A DNA stretch of 35,903 nucleotides, from assembly GCA_004294385.1 (NCBI GenBank), contig REAP01000015.1:1-35903 (forward strand), written 5' to 3'. Origin of the DNA: Oscillatoriales cyanobacterium. Its GTDB lineage: Bacteria > Cyanobacteriota > Cyanobacteriia > Cyanobacteriales > Microcoleaceae. Below, in pieces: positions 24,295 through 31,684 of the stretch (its first letter is position 1; each line of letters opens with the position of its first letter). Below the pieces are notes generated by a model that saw nothing but the letters and a program-made list of their open reading frames with translations, ran no database searches and was not told the origin of the DNA. The translations under genes and the position numbers were made by a program.

Positions 24295-24813
24295 TTACTT
24301 TGCCTCGGCTACCTGTTCCGGCCAAAGATAAATAAGCCCAGAAATCAAGGTTAAAGCGACAGAAATCCAAAAAGCGACTAATGCTGGAATATTCCACGCT
24401 TCAGAGAGAGGAGCAATTAAAAGTGCGATCGCCACAATCTGACTTACCGTTTTCAACTTACCCCAAATATTAGCACCAGAAATCGTAGTTTTGTTAACAC
24501 GCCATCCCGCAATTGTCAACTCTCTGCCCAAAATCAGAAATACAGCCCAAGCCGGGACTTTTCCCAACTCAATCAATACTAAAAGTGGGGCTAACACTAA
24601 CAATTTATCTACTAAAGGATCGAGAAACTTTCCCAAATCGGTAATTTGATTGAGCTTTCTAGCTAAATAGCCATCCAACCAATCAGTAGCCGCAGCTATG
24701 ACAAAGATAGCTACACAAATCCAGCGACTTTGCACGCTGGGATCGTACAAGCCGTAGAGTAGAAAAGGTACTCCGAGTAAGCGAGAAAATGTAATCAGAT
24801 TAGGTAAGTTCAT
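24295..24813 (-). CDS. pgsA: CDP-diacylglycerol--glycerol-3-phosphate 3-phosphatidyltransferase
   Basis: This 172-residue integral membrane enzyme makes phosphatidylglycerol phosphate, precursor of phosphatidylglycerol, an essential thylakoid lipid. The CDP-alcohol phosphatidyltransferase motif is complete: Asp44-x2-Asp47-Gly48-x2-Ala51-Arg52-x8-Gly61-x3-Asp65-x3-Asp69 in TDWLDGYLARKLNQITDLG and FLDPLVDK. The N-terminus MNLPNLITFSRLL is typical of PgsA. About five membrane helices are visible, and the length matches bacterial PgsA. It is convergent with flv1 and separated from the upstream Hsp70-like gene by 104 bases containing two dispersed repeats, so co-transcription is uncertain. Confidence 0.95.
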   Translation of the reverse strand: MNLPNLITFSRLLGVPFLLYGLYDPSVQSRWICVAIFVIAAATDWLDGYLARKLNQITDLGKFLDPLVDKLLVLAPLLVLIELGKVPAWAVFLILGRELTIAGWRVNKTTISGANIWGKLKTVSQIVAIALLIAPLSEAWNIPALVAFWISVALTLISGLIYLWPEQVAEAK

Positions 24814-24822
24814 ACAGGATAA

Positions 24823-24873
24823 GGAAGATTAGCAACGGATTATTTAACGGATGTAACGGATGTAACGGATGTC
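24823..24873. repeat. Third, diverged copy of the ACGGATGTA repeat
   Basis: GGAAGATTAGCAACGGATTA followed by several ACGGATGTA units resembles the tandem repeat between flv3 and flv1 (22094-22179). It sits 10 bases upstream of the pgsA start on the other strand. Confidence 0.65.
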
Positions 24874-24882
24874 AGAATAGTA

Positions 24883-24915
24883 GTAGGTTGGGTTTCGTTC
24901 CTCAACCCAACCTAC
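24883..24915. repeat. 33-bp hairpin after the Hsp70-like gene
   Basis: GTAGGTTGGGTT and AACCCAACCTAC pair perfectly around a 9-base loop, ending 2 bases downstream of the stop codon of the leftward Hsp70-like gene. It is a widespread type of cyanobacterial dispersed palindrome. It could end or stabilise the 3' end of the transcript. Confidence 0.75.
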
Positions 24916-24917
24916 AG

Positions 24918-26930
24918 CTAAATATCGCTATGAACACCCCAGACTATTGTGAGGGGTTCTAAGATTTTTTGCTGACTACTAGAGGCGAGTTTGGTCAAAT
25001 ATGCCCCGACGATAGCAGCGTGTTCGATATTCAAACTATAAGTTCGTGAAGCGCAGCTATCCCGTAGGGAATCGCCATTTTGGACAAATAACACCGCCGC
25101 TGAAATAGCATCCCAATCAGGATTTTGACGCGAATCTGGGGCCAATAACATTAAATCTGTGCGATCGGGCAAAAGTCCAGCCGCCCAATTTCCAGCCAAA
25201 ATCCCCAAAATTCGTGACTCACAAGTGCGAGTATTCACACCGCGACGTTCCAATAACTGCACAATTTGCTCAAAACTCAAAGCCTGTTTTCCCAATACTT
25301 GCATTAATTCCCACAGCAGACAAAAGTTGCCATACTGCTGTCTCGAAACGTCTAAAATGCGAGGATAAAGAGCTAAACTCGCTAATCCGCAAGCAACTCG
25401 ACTGATTTTAACATCCTCAAATTCTGGATATTGAACCACGATCGCATTTGGGAGTTTTTGGCGCAACCAACGGGCGATCGCAGGCCAAGCACCCATTCCC
25501 CCAGCACAAATAGCCTGATTTATCCCCGCAGGCGACATTCCGACACGGCTCAACAAAGCATTTAATTCGCGATTCAACTGTTGTACAAAAGGCACTAAAA
25601 CCAAACTTTCTAAATCTTTCCGCTGCACATTCCAGCGTTTTTCACCAATATCTAAAACAAAGCTTTCTTGATGTTGCAAAATTACTTTCAAATGTCTCGC
25701 AGCATCCAACAATTGCATACCAAAAGCTGAACTTTGCAATCGCTGTTGCAATTCATAGCGACTGGGTAAATCTGGATGTCCCGGACGCGGTAAATCCATC
25801 GACATTCCAAAGGTTTCATTTTTTGCTAATAATTGGCAGATAATATCTTGATCGAAAGCATTACCAGCAAAAGCAAAACTTTGGCAAGTAAAATCAGCAT
25901 AAGTTAAATGCGTGCCCTGAGCCCAACGACTGCGTTTATCCTGAGCCCTTCGACTACGCTCAGGATAAACGCAGTCGTTGGGCTCAGGATAAACGCAGTC
26001 GTTGGGTTGACTATTTTCAGGTAAATCAACTAAACCCAATTCTACTGTTGTCGCACCAGCATTCAAAATCAGAGTTCCGCCACTAAAAGAAGAAGCTTGA
26101 ACTGCCAATTGTCTGTTGGATATATTGCGATCGTCGATCGCTTCAGTAGCTTCGGAATACCCAGGATTAGCATTTTGCATCGGAGTTATGGCCGAAAGCA
26201 AAGTGGCGATCGCATCTTCCACCACAAAAATCTGCTCACATTCCGCCACCAATCCCGCACCCAAAACAGCCTCTCGCAGGTTAAACCGATAAGTATCCGA
26301 CCAACCCGCCGGAGCCCCCAAAATTACACCCTGTAAGCCTTCCAGCGCCAAATTCAGAGCTTCCGTCTCTAGTCCCGAAGCTCGACAGATTAAATTAGGA
26401 ATTGATAAACCCTCAAAATTCGCCGGCAAACGGGGATTTAAGGTAGCCAATAGCGCCCGCAAACCGTTTAGCGGCAAGGCGATGGAAATAGCCCGATCGC
26501 CCGAAAACTGCAACAAAGGCTCATAGACAACTCCTGTTCCCCGCAAATAGGGAATTGCCACCTTCAAAGGTAGTTTAAAATTTTGCAGCAAAAACTCCCC
26601 AGCACCCAAAGTCTGTTGTTGATCGCCCACAGATTTGACCGTTATTTGCTGTTCTAAGCTCCCATTGGCTGTTTCCTTCAAAATTGCCACCGAGGGAATC
26701 CGACAACTACTAGCAGGCTCAGAAGCATCATTCTGTGGTGTTTTTAGGTCTTCTCTGGTCTCCCAATAAATCGGGTATAATTGACCGCTTTGGCGATCGA
26801 CCAAAGCGGCCGAAAGTCCGCTGGTACCGAAGTCGAGACCCAAATACCAGTGAGAATTTGGGCGTTCTGTCGATCGAGTTGGAGTTTCTGGGAATGAAGG
26901 TGCGATCGATCCTGTGGCAGAATTTACCAC
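24918..26930 (-). CDS. Hsp70/actin-fold ATPase-like protein
   Basis: This 670-residue protein has the ASKHA nucleotide-binding elements: phosphate-1 GLDFGTSGLSAALVD (31-45), a segment VILGAPAGWSD with VVEDAIATLLSA (about 202-247) like the connect region, phosphate-2 LNAGATTVELGLVDL (289-303) and the adenosine motif ICAGGMGAWPAI (about 490). It resembles DnaK in the first half, but I see no canonical substrate-binding beta-sandwich or EEVD-like tail. Residues 309-339 (PNDCVYPEPNDCVYPERSRR onwards) are encoded by an inserted palindromic repeat. It starts at GTG 41 bases after the coiled-coil gene on the same strand, indicating an operon and perhaps a physical partnership. An FtsA- or MreB-like scaffold role is only speculation. 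Confidence 0.8.
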   Translation of the reverse strand: MVNSATGSIAPSFPETPTRSTERPNSHWYLGLDFGTSGLSAALVDRQSGQLYPIYWETREDLKTPQNDASEPASSCRIPSVAILKETANGSLEQQITVKSVGDQQQTLGAGEFLLQNFKLPLKVAIPYLRGTGVVYEPLLQFSGDRAISIALPLNGLRALLATLNPRLPANFEGLSIPNLICRASGLETEALNLALEGLQGVILGAPAGWSDTYRFNLREAVLGAGLVAECEQIFVVEDAIATLLSAITPMQNANPGYSEATEAIDDRNISNRQLAVQASSFSGGTLILNAGATTVELGLVDLPENSQPNDCVYPEPNDCVYPERSRRAQDKRSRWAQGTHLTYADFTCQSFAFAGNAFDQDIICQLLAKNETFGMSMDLPRPGHPDLPSRYELQQRLQSSAFGMQLLDAARHLKVILQHQESFVLDIGEKRWNVQRKDLESLVLVPFVQQLNRELNALLSRVGMSPAGINQAICAGGMGAWPAIARWLRQKLPNAIVVQYPEFEDVKISRVACGLASLALYPRILDVSRQQYGNFCLLWELMQVLGKQALSFEQIVQLLERRGVNTRTCESRILGILAGNWAAGLLPDRTDLMLLAPDSRQNPDWDAISAAVLFVQNGDSLRDSCASRTYSLNIEHAAIVGAYLTKLASSSQQKILEPLTIVWGVHSDI
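25919..26006. repeat. Palindromic repeat inserted in frame in the ATPase gene
   Basis: Perfect 27-bp arms (25919-25945 and 25959-25985) beginning GAGCCCAACGACTGCG and ending CGCAGTCGTTGGGCTC surround the loop CCCTTCGACTACG. A third, direct copy of the right arm follows at 25983-26006. The CTTCGACTACGCTCAG core recurs between genes at 32525-32540 and 32588-32603. The total length keeps the reading frame. Confidence 0.92.
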
Positions 26931-26971
26931 CGGTTTCTCTGCAAATGATGCTGCTTTAGTTGCGATCGCGA

Positions 26972-29398
26972 TTAGTTTTTTTTTTGACTTTCTGAAGGAT
27001 TCGATCGCAGTTTTTGAGTGTCGCTAATTGCAGCGGAGGTTTGATCTGTTTCGGTCAAACTAGCCAAAATATCATCTAGGCTGACATTTTCGTCATCATC
27101 TTCAGCCAACAACTCAGCATCCAGTTCCTCTTCCAAGGTGAAGACTTCATCCATTCCATCTTCATCCTCAGATGAGAGTTCCAACATCTCTGGGAACAAG
27201 TCTTCTAGGGTGCCGAGTTCTGCCTCCGCCAGTTCTCCAAAGGGGTTTTCTGCATCACTATCTGAGGTACTTGTCAAGAAACCTGAGTTGAGTGTTGCTG
27301 AGGCTTCGGATCGCCTAGGACTACTATTTGGCAATCCTTCCAGACTATAAAGGTCTGACTCTAATTGTTCCAGAATATCGTTTTCTAAGTTTAAAGAGCG
27401 ATCGACATCTTCCTGATTATCTAGCTCTACCGGTAGCAAATTCTCGTCCGGTGAAGCTTGGATGTAGACATCTTCCGCGACATGACTATGATCTAAATTA
27501 GTTTGGGCGATCGTTTCTGTCGCTGGAGGATTCCCGATTTGGGATATCGAGCTACTTTCTCTCGTGGTTCTCAAACTCGGTGATGGCGAGGATTCAACTC
27601 TGCTTTCATCCGTGCGAGCAGCTAATAGTTCGTTGCTTTTTGATACAGTTTCTGGAGGTTCTCTAAGAGTATCTAATGTGAGGTTTTCTACAGAATTTGA
27701 AGTTGCGAAATCCAAGTTTTCATCGACCAGGAAATCTGCCACTGAGTCATCTTCATCCAATGTATTTGGGGACAACTCAAACCCAGCATTCAGGGGTGCA
27801 TCAGTTTCTGAAATTGCTGGTTCTTCTGGAAATTGTGATTCATCATCTACTAGATTAGAGAACAAATCTTCAGTATCTATTGATGATTCATCCCTGTCAC
27901 TGATTGTCAGTTCTTCTGGAAATAAATCGTCGTCATCTACTAGATTAGAGAACAAATCTTCAGTATCTGTTGATGATTGAGCGTTGGAATTATCTGCTGT
28001 TTCTTGAGGTGGTAAATCTTCTTCGCCTAGTAGACTCGCGAATAAATCTTGAGTATTTATTGATGGTCTACTCCTGCGACTAACTGGCTGTGTTTCAGAT
28101 TGTACTAATTCAATTTCAGTAGCAGTATTTTCTATAACGAAGTCTTCGAGGTCAAGTTCTGCGACTTCTTCTCCCAGGAACAAATTCGCATACACATCCT
28201 CAACATCTTCATCAGTTTTTGCCGACGCTGATTCGGATTGGGTTCCTGGAAATGGAATTGTCGGGCGATCGATTTGGGGTTCAGCATTGAACAAGTTTTC
28301 TGCCAAATCTGGGAGTGAAATAGCTGTGGAAATGCGATCGCGCTTCAATTGTCCAAATTGCGGAGAAAGTTCTGTTCCGGCGTAGGGAAATCTTTCTTGT
28401 TCTCGGAATTCTTCGTTACTCCCATCTGCGATCGCCCCTTCTGCCATTAGAGTCTCTCCAGTTAACTGGATTTGAGCCGTGTTTGGCAGCATCTGGCTGG
28501 TTAATGTAGCACTTTGGTTTGATAAGTCGATCGTCGGCTGCTGCACGTAGGATGACGCTTCTCGCCCCAATTCCTCCGCCAAGTGGTTGACCAAAGCTGT
28601 GAACATCATCTCGCTCTGTTGGCCCAAGCCGTGCATTCTTTCGAGTCCTTCGGACAAAGATCCTTGATAGGTTTCCAGATTTCCTTGCAACGCCTCAAAT
28701 ACAATGTTCATGGTAGAGTCGAGTCTCATCAACAGGCGATCGGCTTGATTCTCGAACCTTTGCATCGCCTCCAATCTTTCTGCCGGTGTCAGCAGCGGTT
28801 GTTCGATCGGGATTTGTTCGTTCCGTTCCAGCGAATCAGATACACTTCCTAAAGACTGATTGTCCAGATTGCGTGGACTTGGAGAAAAATTACCAACCAA
28901 GGTTTCTTGCAAACGGCTAGTCATAGCCTGCAAAAATTCGGAAATGATTTGCTGCTGGTTAGCTTGTTGTTGAGCTAAGGATTGTTGCTGCTGACGTCTT
29001 ACTTCCAGCAGCTTGATTTCTTGAACTAGAGCTTGCTGCTCTTGACGCAGAGCTTGTATGTCTTCTTGGAGTGGGCCAGTCAGGCTTTCTCGCAGGTGAC
29101 TGATTTCTCCAGTGACAGCCTGCAAGATTTGCTGTGTTGCTGATTGTTGATTGGTGATGCCCAGTGGTATTTTGGGTACTGGAACAGGTGGTGGCGGAAT
29201 CTTGGGGCTGCTTACCTGTTTGTTGGCCACCATTAGCTTTGAGTCTGGGGAAACCAGATGGGTGCGAACTCGCTCTAAAAGTTGACGTTGGTGCACAAGA
29301 TCGATCGAACCCGTCCAAGGTAATCTGGGTACGGGTTTGCTAAGTACCTCATCAATCTCAGCAATTAGTGCTTGAATTTTGTACTTCTGAGAATTCAA
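26972..29398 (-). CDS. Large coiled-coil protein with acidic repeat tail
   Basis: This 808-residue protein, apparently starting at TTG with an AGAGG-like site upstream, has a helical N-terminus (MNSQKYKIQALIAEIDEVL), a proline-rich linker (PKIPPPPVPVPKIP, about 65-78), a Gln-rich coiled coil (about 85-165), a second helical region (about 215-285, NQADRLLMRLDSTMNIVFEALQ) and a very acidic, Ser-rich, probably disordered C-terminal half. That half contains repeated D(T)EDLFSNLVDD-type motifs with a 30-residue period. No signal peptide or membrane helix is seen. I do not recognise a named family; similar proteins are sometimes labelled chromosome-segregation-ATPase-like because of the coiled coil alone. 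It is co-oriented with and just upstream of the Hsp70-like gene. Confidence 0.8.
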   Translation of the reverse strand: MNSQKYKIQALIAEIDEVLSKPVPRLPWTGSIDLVHQRQLLERVRTHLVSPDSKLMVANKQVSSPKIPPPPVPVPKIPLGITNQQSATQQILQAVTGEISHLRESLTGPLQEDIQALRQEQQALVQEIKLLEVRRQQQQSLAQQQANQQQIISEFLQAMTSRLQETLVGNFSPSPRNLDNQSLGSVSDSLERNEQIPIEQPLLTPAERLEAMQRFENQADRLLMRLDSTMNIVFEALQGNLETYQGSLSEGLERMHGLGQQSEMMFTALVNHLAEELGREASSYVQQPTIDLSNQSATLTSQMLPNTAQIQLTGETLMAEGAIADGSNEEFREQERFPYAGTELSPQFGQLKRDRISTAISLPDLAENLFNAEPQIDRPTIPFPGTQSESASAKTDEDVEDVYANLFLGEEVAELDLEDFVIENTATEIELVQSETQPVSRRSRPSINTQDLFASLLGEEDLPPQETADNSNAQSSTDTEDLFSNLVDDDDLFPEELTISDRDESSIDTEDLFSNLVDDESQFPEEPAISETDAPLNAGFELSPNTLDEDDSVADFLVDENLDFATSNSVENLTLDTLREPPETVSKSNELLAARTDESRVESSPSPSLRTTRESSSISQIGNPPATETIAQTNLDHSHVAEDVYIQASPDENLLPVELDNQEDVDRSLNLENDILEQLESDLYSLEGLPNSSPRRSEASATLNSGFLTSTSDSDAENPFGELAEAELGTLEDLFPEMLELSSEDEDGMDEVFTLEEELDAELLAEDDDENVSLDDILASLTETDQTSAAISDTQKLRSNPSESQKKN
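27844..27978 (-). repeat. 90-bp coding tandem repeat in the acidic protein
   Basis: CATCTACTAGATTAGAGAAC and the bases after it recur almost identically at 27844 and 27934, a 90-bp (30-codon) period. Each unit encodes a SxDTEDLFSNLVDD block. A more diverged third unit (NTQDLFASLLGEED) lies further toward the N-terminus at about 28025-28065. Confidence 0.85.
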
Positions 29399-30158
29399 GG
29401 GCGGAACCTCTAAAAATGCGGCTTGCGAAAAACTTTACCAAAAAAAGGCTGAAATCATGGAACAGCTATGTTCAAATAGATAGATTAATCTGGATGCGAG
29501 CCCTCTGTTTCGGGTGTCATATTTTTGTACCCGACTATCTGTAGGGTTCCTCAACCATTGATGATAGCTTTTGATCTTTATTTATGCCTAGACATTAATG
29601 GTACAATGTTTTTGGGGTAACACGATCAGTTGCTAAAACAACTTGAGAGGCTCAAGGCAGTAGAAAGTCCAATGTTGTTAGTGGCATCACCTGCTAGCGG
29701 ACTGTACTGATTGAAAGTTCGGTTCACATGACAACAAAGCCCGCAGTAGTGCTAAGCTATTTCTCGCTAGCTGCTTGACAAGGTAGTCTCATCCACGCGA
29801 TCGCTGACCAAAAGACGAGACGCGCGACCCAGGCTAACGACATCGAGATAAGTCGGTAGCGGTTTCAACCGCTGTGTATAATCAACAGAAGCGAAAAGTG
29901 AGTAGGAATAACCTTCGACTTAGTAGCCAAACTTTAGTAACAGGTGTATCTCCAAAAAATTGTGGTATATTCATTGGTTTCTAGCTCCCAATCGGAAATT
30001 TAGGATATTAATTGCATTCTTTGGATCGCAAAACTTTAGAGGTAAAAATTTTAATTTTAGAGACTTGTTTCTGGTTTATTAAAATCAAATGACTCCACTA
30101 CAAGCTACTTCTTAACTGTCCAGAACATATCCAGCGCATAAATTAAAATGATGGCCTC
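29399..30158. other. 760-bp gene-free region between divergent genes
   Basis: No ORF of note lies between the leftward coiled-coil gene and the rightward crp-type gene. Both promoters should be here. The middle part (about 29613-29880) is less AT-rich and contains consecutive potential stems, listed as a separate ncRNA candidate. The 3' part (29900-30150) is AT-rich and featureless to me. Confidence 0.6.
29613..29880 (+). ncRNA. Candidate structured RNA or long 5' leader
   Basis: After a TACAAT hexamer (29602-29607) the sequence offers a run of local stems: AGTTG/CAACT, CTTGAG/CTCAAG, AGTCC/GGACT, TGTTGT/ACAACA, GTCTCATC/GACGAGAC (one mismatch) and finally AGCGG/CCGCT around TTTCAA. I could not match it to tmRNA, RNase P RNA, SRP RNA, 6S RNA or a tRNA by eye. 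It could equally be the crp leader or an unannotated sRNA. The strand is inferred from the promoter-like hexamer. Confidence 0.3.
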
Positions 30159-30869
30159 ATGGAAGACCGCTTTAACACCAGAGATCCGCAATCGAATATC
30201 AATCAACTGATAGTCTCTACTCCTTTCTTTTTGGGCTTGCCCGAACCTGTAATTGAGAGAGCAACTCTTCACATCGTGACCCGCAGCCATCCATCAAATC
30301 AAGTGATTTTGTTGGAAAATGACTGGGGTACATCGGTATATTTCATATTAGATGGTTGGGTGAAAATTCGCACCTATAACCTAGACGGAAAAGAAGTAAC
30401 GCTCAATATTCTAGGCAAAGGAGAGCTATTTGGTGAAATGGCCGCGATCGAAGAAACACCGCGATCGACAGATGTGATCACTTTAGCCCCCACACTGATT
30501 GGCAATATGCCATCTCAGGATTTTGTGCAGCTAATTAACACCGAGCCCCTAGCAGGCATTCGGCTAGCTCAACTCATGGCCCGCAGGCTGCGACAAGTCA
30601 ATCGTCGTCTCCGCTTGCGAGAGTCCGACAGTACCTCACGAGTAGCAGATATTCTCCTATTTTTGGCAGAAGGACAAGGAAAAATCATGGTAACAGGAGG
30701 TACAGAAATTCCCAACCTACCACATCGAGAATTGAGCAGTCTCAGCGGTCTAGCCAGGGAAACAGTCACACGGGTGCTGAGTAAGCTGGAAAAAAAAGGA
30801 TTTATTCAGCGCGATCGCGACGTTTTGTGTATTCCAGACCTCCACGCTTTGGAACGTCTGTTAGTCTAG
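30159..30869 (+). CDS. Crp/Fnr-family transcriptional regulator
   Basis: This 236-residue regulator has an N-terminal cyclic-nucleotide-binding-type beta-roll (about 15-130) and a C-terminal winged helix (about 155-235). The phosphate-binding cassette GELFGEMAAIEETPRSTD (88-105) keeps Gly92-Glu93 and Arg102-Ser103, the residues that contact cAMP in CRP, so cAMP or a related ligand is plausible. The helix-turn-helix is ELSSLSGLARETVTRVLSKL (191-210), with the ARETVTR recognition-helix pattern of CRP and NtcA-type proteins. No Fe-S cysteine cluster is seen, arguing against Fnr. It is followed 76 bases later by a universal stress protein gene in the same direction. The exact cyanobacterial paralogue is not resolved. 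Confidence 0.94.
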   Translation: MEDRFNTRDPQSNINQLIVSTPFFLGLPEPVIERATLHIVTRSHPSNQVILLENDWGTSVYFILDGWVKIRTYNLDGKEVTLNILGKGELFGEMAAIEETPRSTDVITLAPTLIGNMPSQDFVQLINTEPLAGIRLAQLMARRLRQVNRRLRLRESDSTSRVADILLFLAEGQGKIMVTGGTEIPNLPHRELSSLSGLARETVTRVLSKLEKKGFIQRDRDVLCIPDLHALERLLV

Positions 30870-30945
30870 AAGTATCAGAGATTGTCAACTTTGAATGGCA
30901 CTCTCTATTAACTGATACTTATTAATTACATTCGGAGGTTAATTT

Positions 30946-31443
30946 ATGACTTTTAAGAAAATCTTCGCAGCCTTAGATGACTCTGAATTGAGCAACCGCG
31001 TCTTCAGCCAAACTTTAGAATTAGCTCAGGCTAGTCAAGCTTCAGTTATGTTATTTCATTGCATTACTGTCAACTCCTTTGGCGATTCAGCAGTACCAAT
31101 TCCAGTAGATTTGGGCATGAATGTGCAGTTAATGGATCAGGCTTATCAAACTCAACGTTTGTTGCTGGAAACGGAAGCCAAACAAAGTGAGAGTTTGCTA
31201 AAAAAATACTGCGACGCAGCAGCAAATCAAGGAGTGCAGGTAGAATTCGACTCCCAAATGGATGGCGATCCGGGCCATTGTATCTGTGAATTTTCCCAAA
31301 ATTGGGGCGCAGATTTAATCATATTGGGGAGACGTGGCCGCACGGGATTGACAGAAGCTTTCCTCGGTAGCGTCAGCAATTATGTAGTTCACCACGCATC
31401 TTGCTCGGTTTTCGTCATTCAAGAACCAAATGGCAAAAAATAG
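30946..31443 (+). CDS. Universal stress protein, UspA family
   Basis: This 165-residue cytoplasmic protein has the Usp fold. The N-terminal strand KKIFAALDDSELSNRVF carries the conserved Asp pair, and the C-terminal ATP-binding signature G-R-R-G-R-T-G followed by GSVSNYVVHHASCSVFVI fits the G2xG9xG(S/T) pattern of ATP-binding UspA proteins. A ribosome site CGGAGG lies 8 bases before the ATG. Usp proteins bind ATP and help cells survive stress or growth arrest; the partner is unknown. Placement just after a Crp-family regulator suggests common control, perhaps direct regulation by that protein, which is inference. The gene is followed by a tandem hairpin array. Confidence 0.93.
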   Translation: MTFKKIFAALDDSELSNRVFSQTLELAQASQASVMLFHCITVNSFGDSAVPIPVDLGMNVQLMDQAYQTQRLLLETEAKQSESLLKKYCDAAANQGVQVEFDSQMDGDPGHCICEFSQNWGADLIILGRRGRTGLTEAFLGSVSNYVVHHASCSVFVIQEPNGKK

Positions 31444-31514
31444 TATTGGTGAAAGTTTTTGCCGGGAAAAACAGTAGGCGAGCACAGGTAAGATGCGTAT
31501 ACCACCAAATTCTT

Positions 31515-31645
31515 AACCACAGGCAAGATGCCTGTGCTACTAAATTCTTAACCACAGGCAAGATGCCTGTGCTACTAAATTCTCAACCACAGGCAAGATG
31601 CCTGTGCTACTAAATTCTCAACCACAGGCAAGATGCCTGTGCTAC
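31515..31645 (+). repeat. 35-bp tandem repeat, four copies, each with a hairpin
   Basis: Units start at 31515, 31550, 31585 and 31620 (AACCACAGGCAAGATGCCTG), and a degenerate unit precedes the first. Each contains the perfect stem CACAGGCA/TGCCTGTG around AGA. There are no variable spacers, so this is not CRISPR. It lies between the usp gene and the DUF2232 gene and would place four identical hairpins in any read-through RNA. Confidence 0.92.
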
Positions 31646-31652
31646 AGATAAA

Positions 31653-31680
31653 TCTAAAATCTAAAATCTAAAATCTAAAA
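31653..31680 (+). repeat. Heptamer array TCTAAAA, 4 units, touching a start codon
   Basis: Four perfect units end in TCGGATGA, whose ATG is the start codon of the DUF2232 gene. The same array and flank occur at 16757-16791, where they form the end of a gene. Confidence 0.88.
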
Positions 31681-31684
31681 TCGG

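Noticed and set aside
27564..27980. Ser-rich plus-strand open frame of 138 codons
   Set aside because: It is the antisense of the acidic coiled-coil gene; Asp/Glu/Ser codons read backwards give Ser/Val-rich frames, and no ribosome site or family match is seen.
29613..29880. Identification of the structured region as tmRNA, RNase P RNA or 6S RNA
   Set aside because: The hallmark sequences of these RNAs (tRNA-like ends and tag frame, the RNase P core motifs, a long single stem with central bubble) are not visible.
31401..31613. Open frame reading RQDACATKFLTTGKMPVLL repeats
   Set aside because: It is a translation of the 35-bp tandem array.
31515..31645. Possible CRISPR array because of regular direct repeats
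   Set aside because: The 35-bp units are contiguous without unique spacers, and no cas genes are present.
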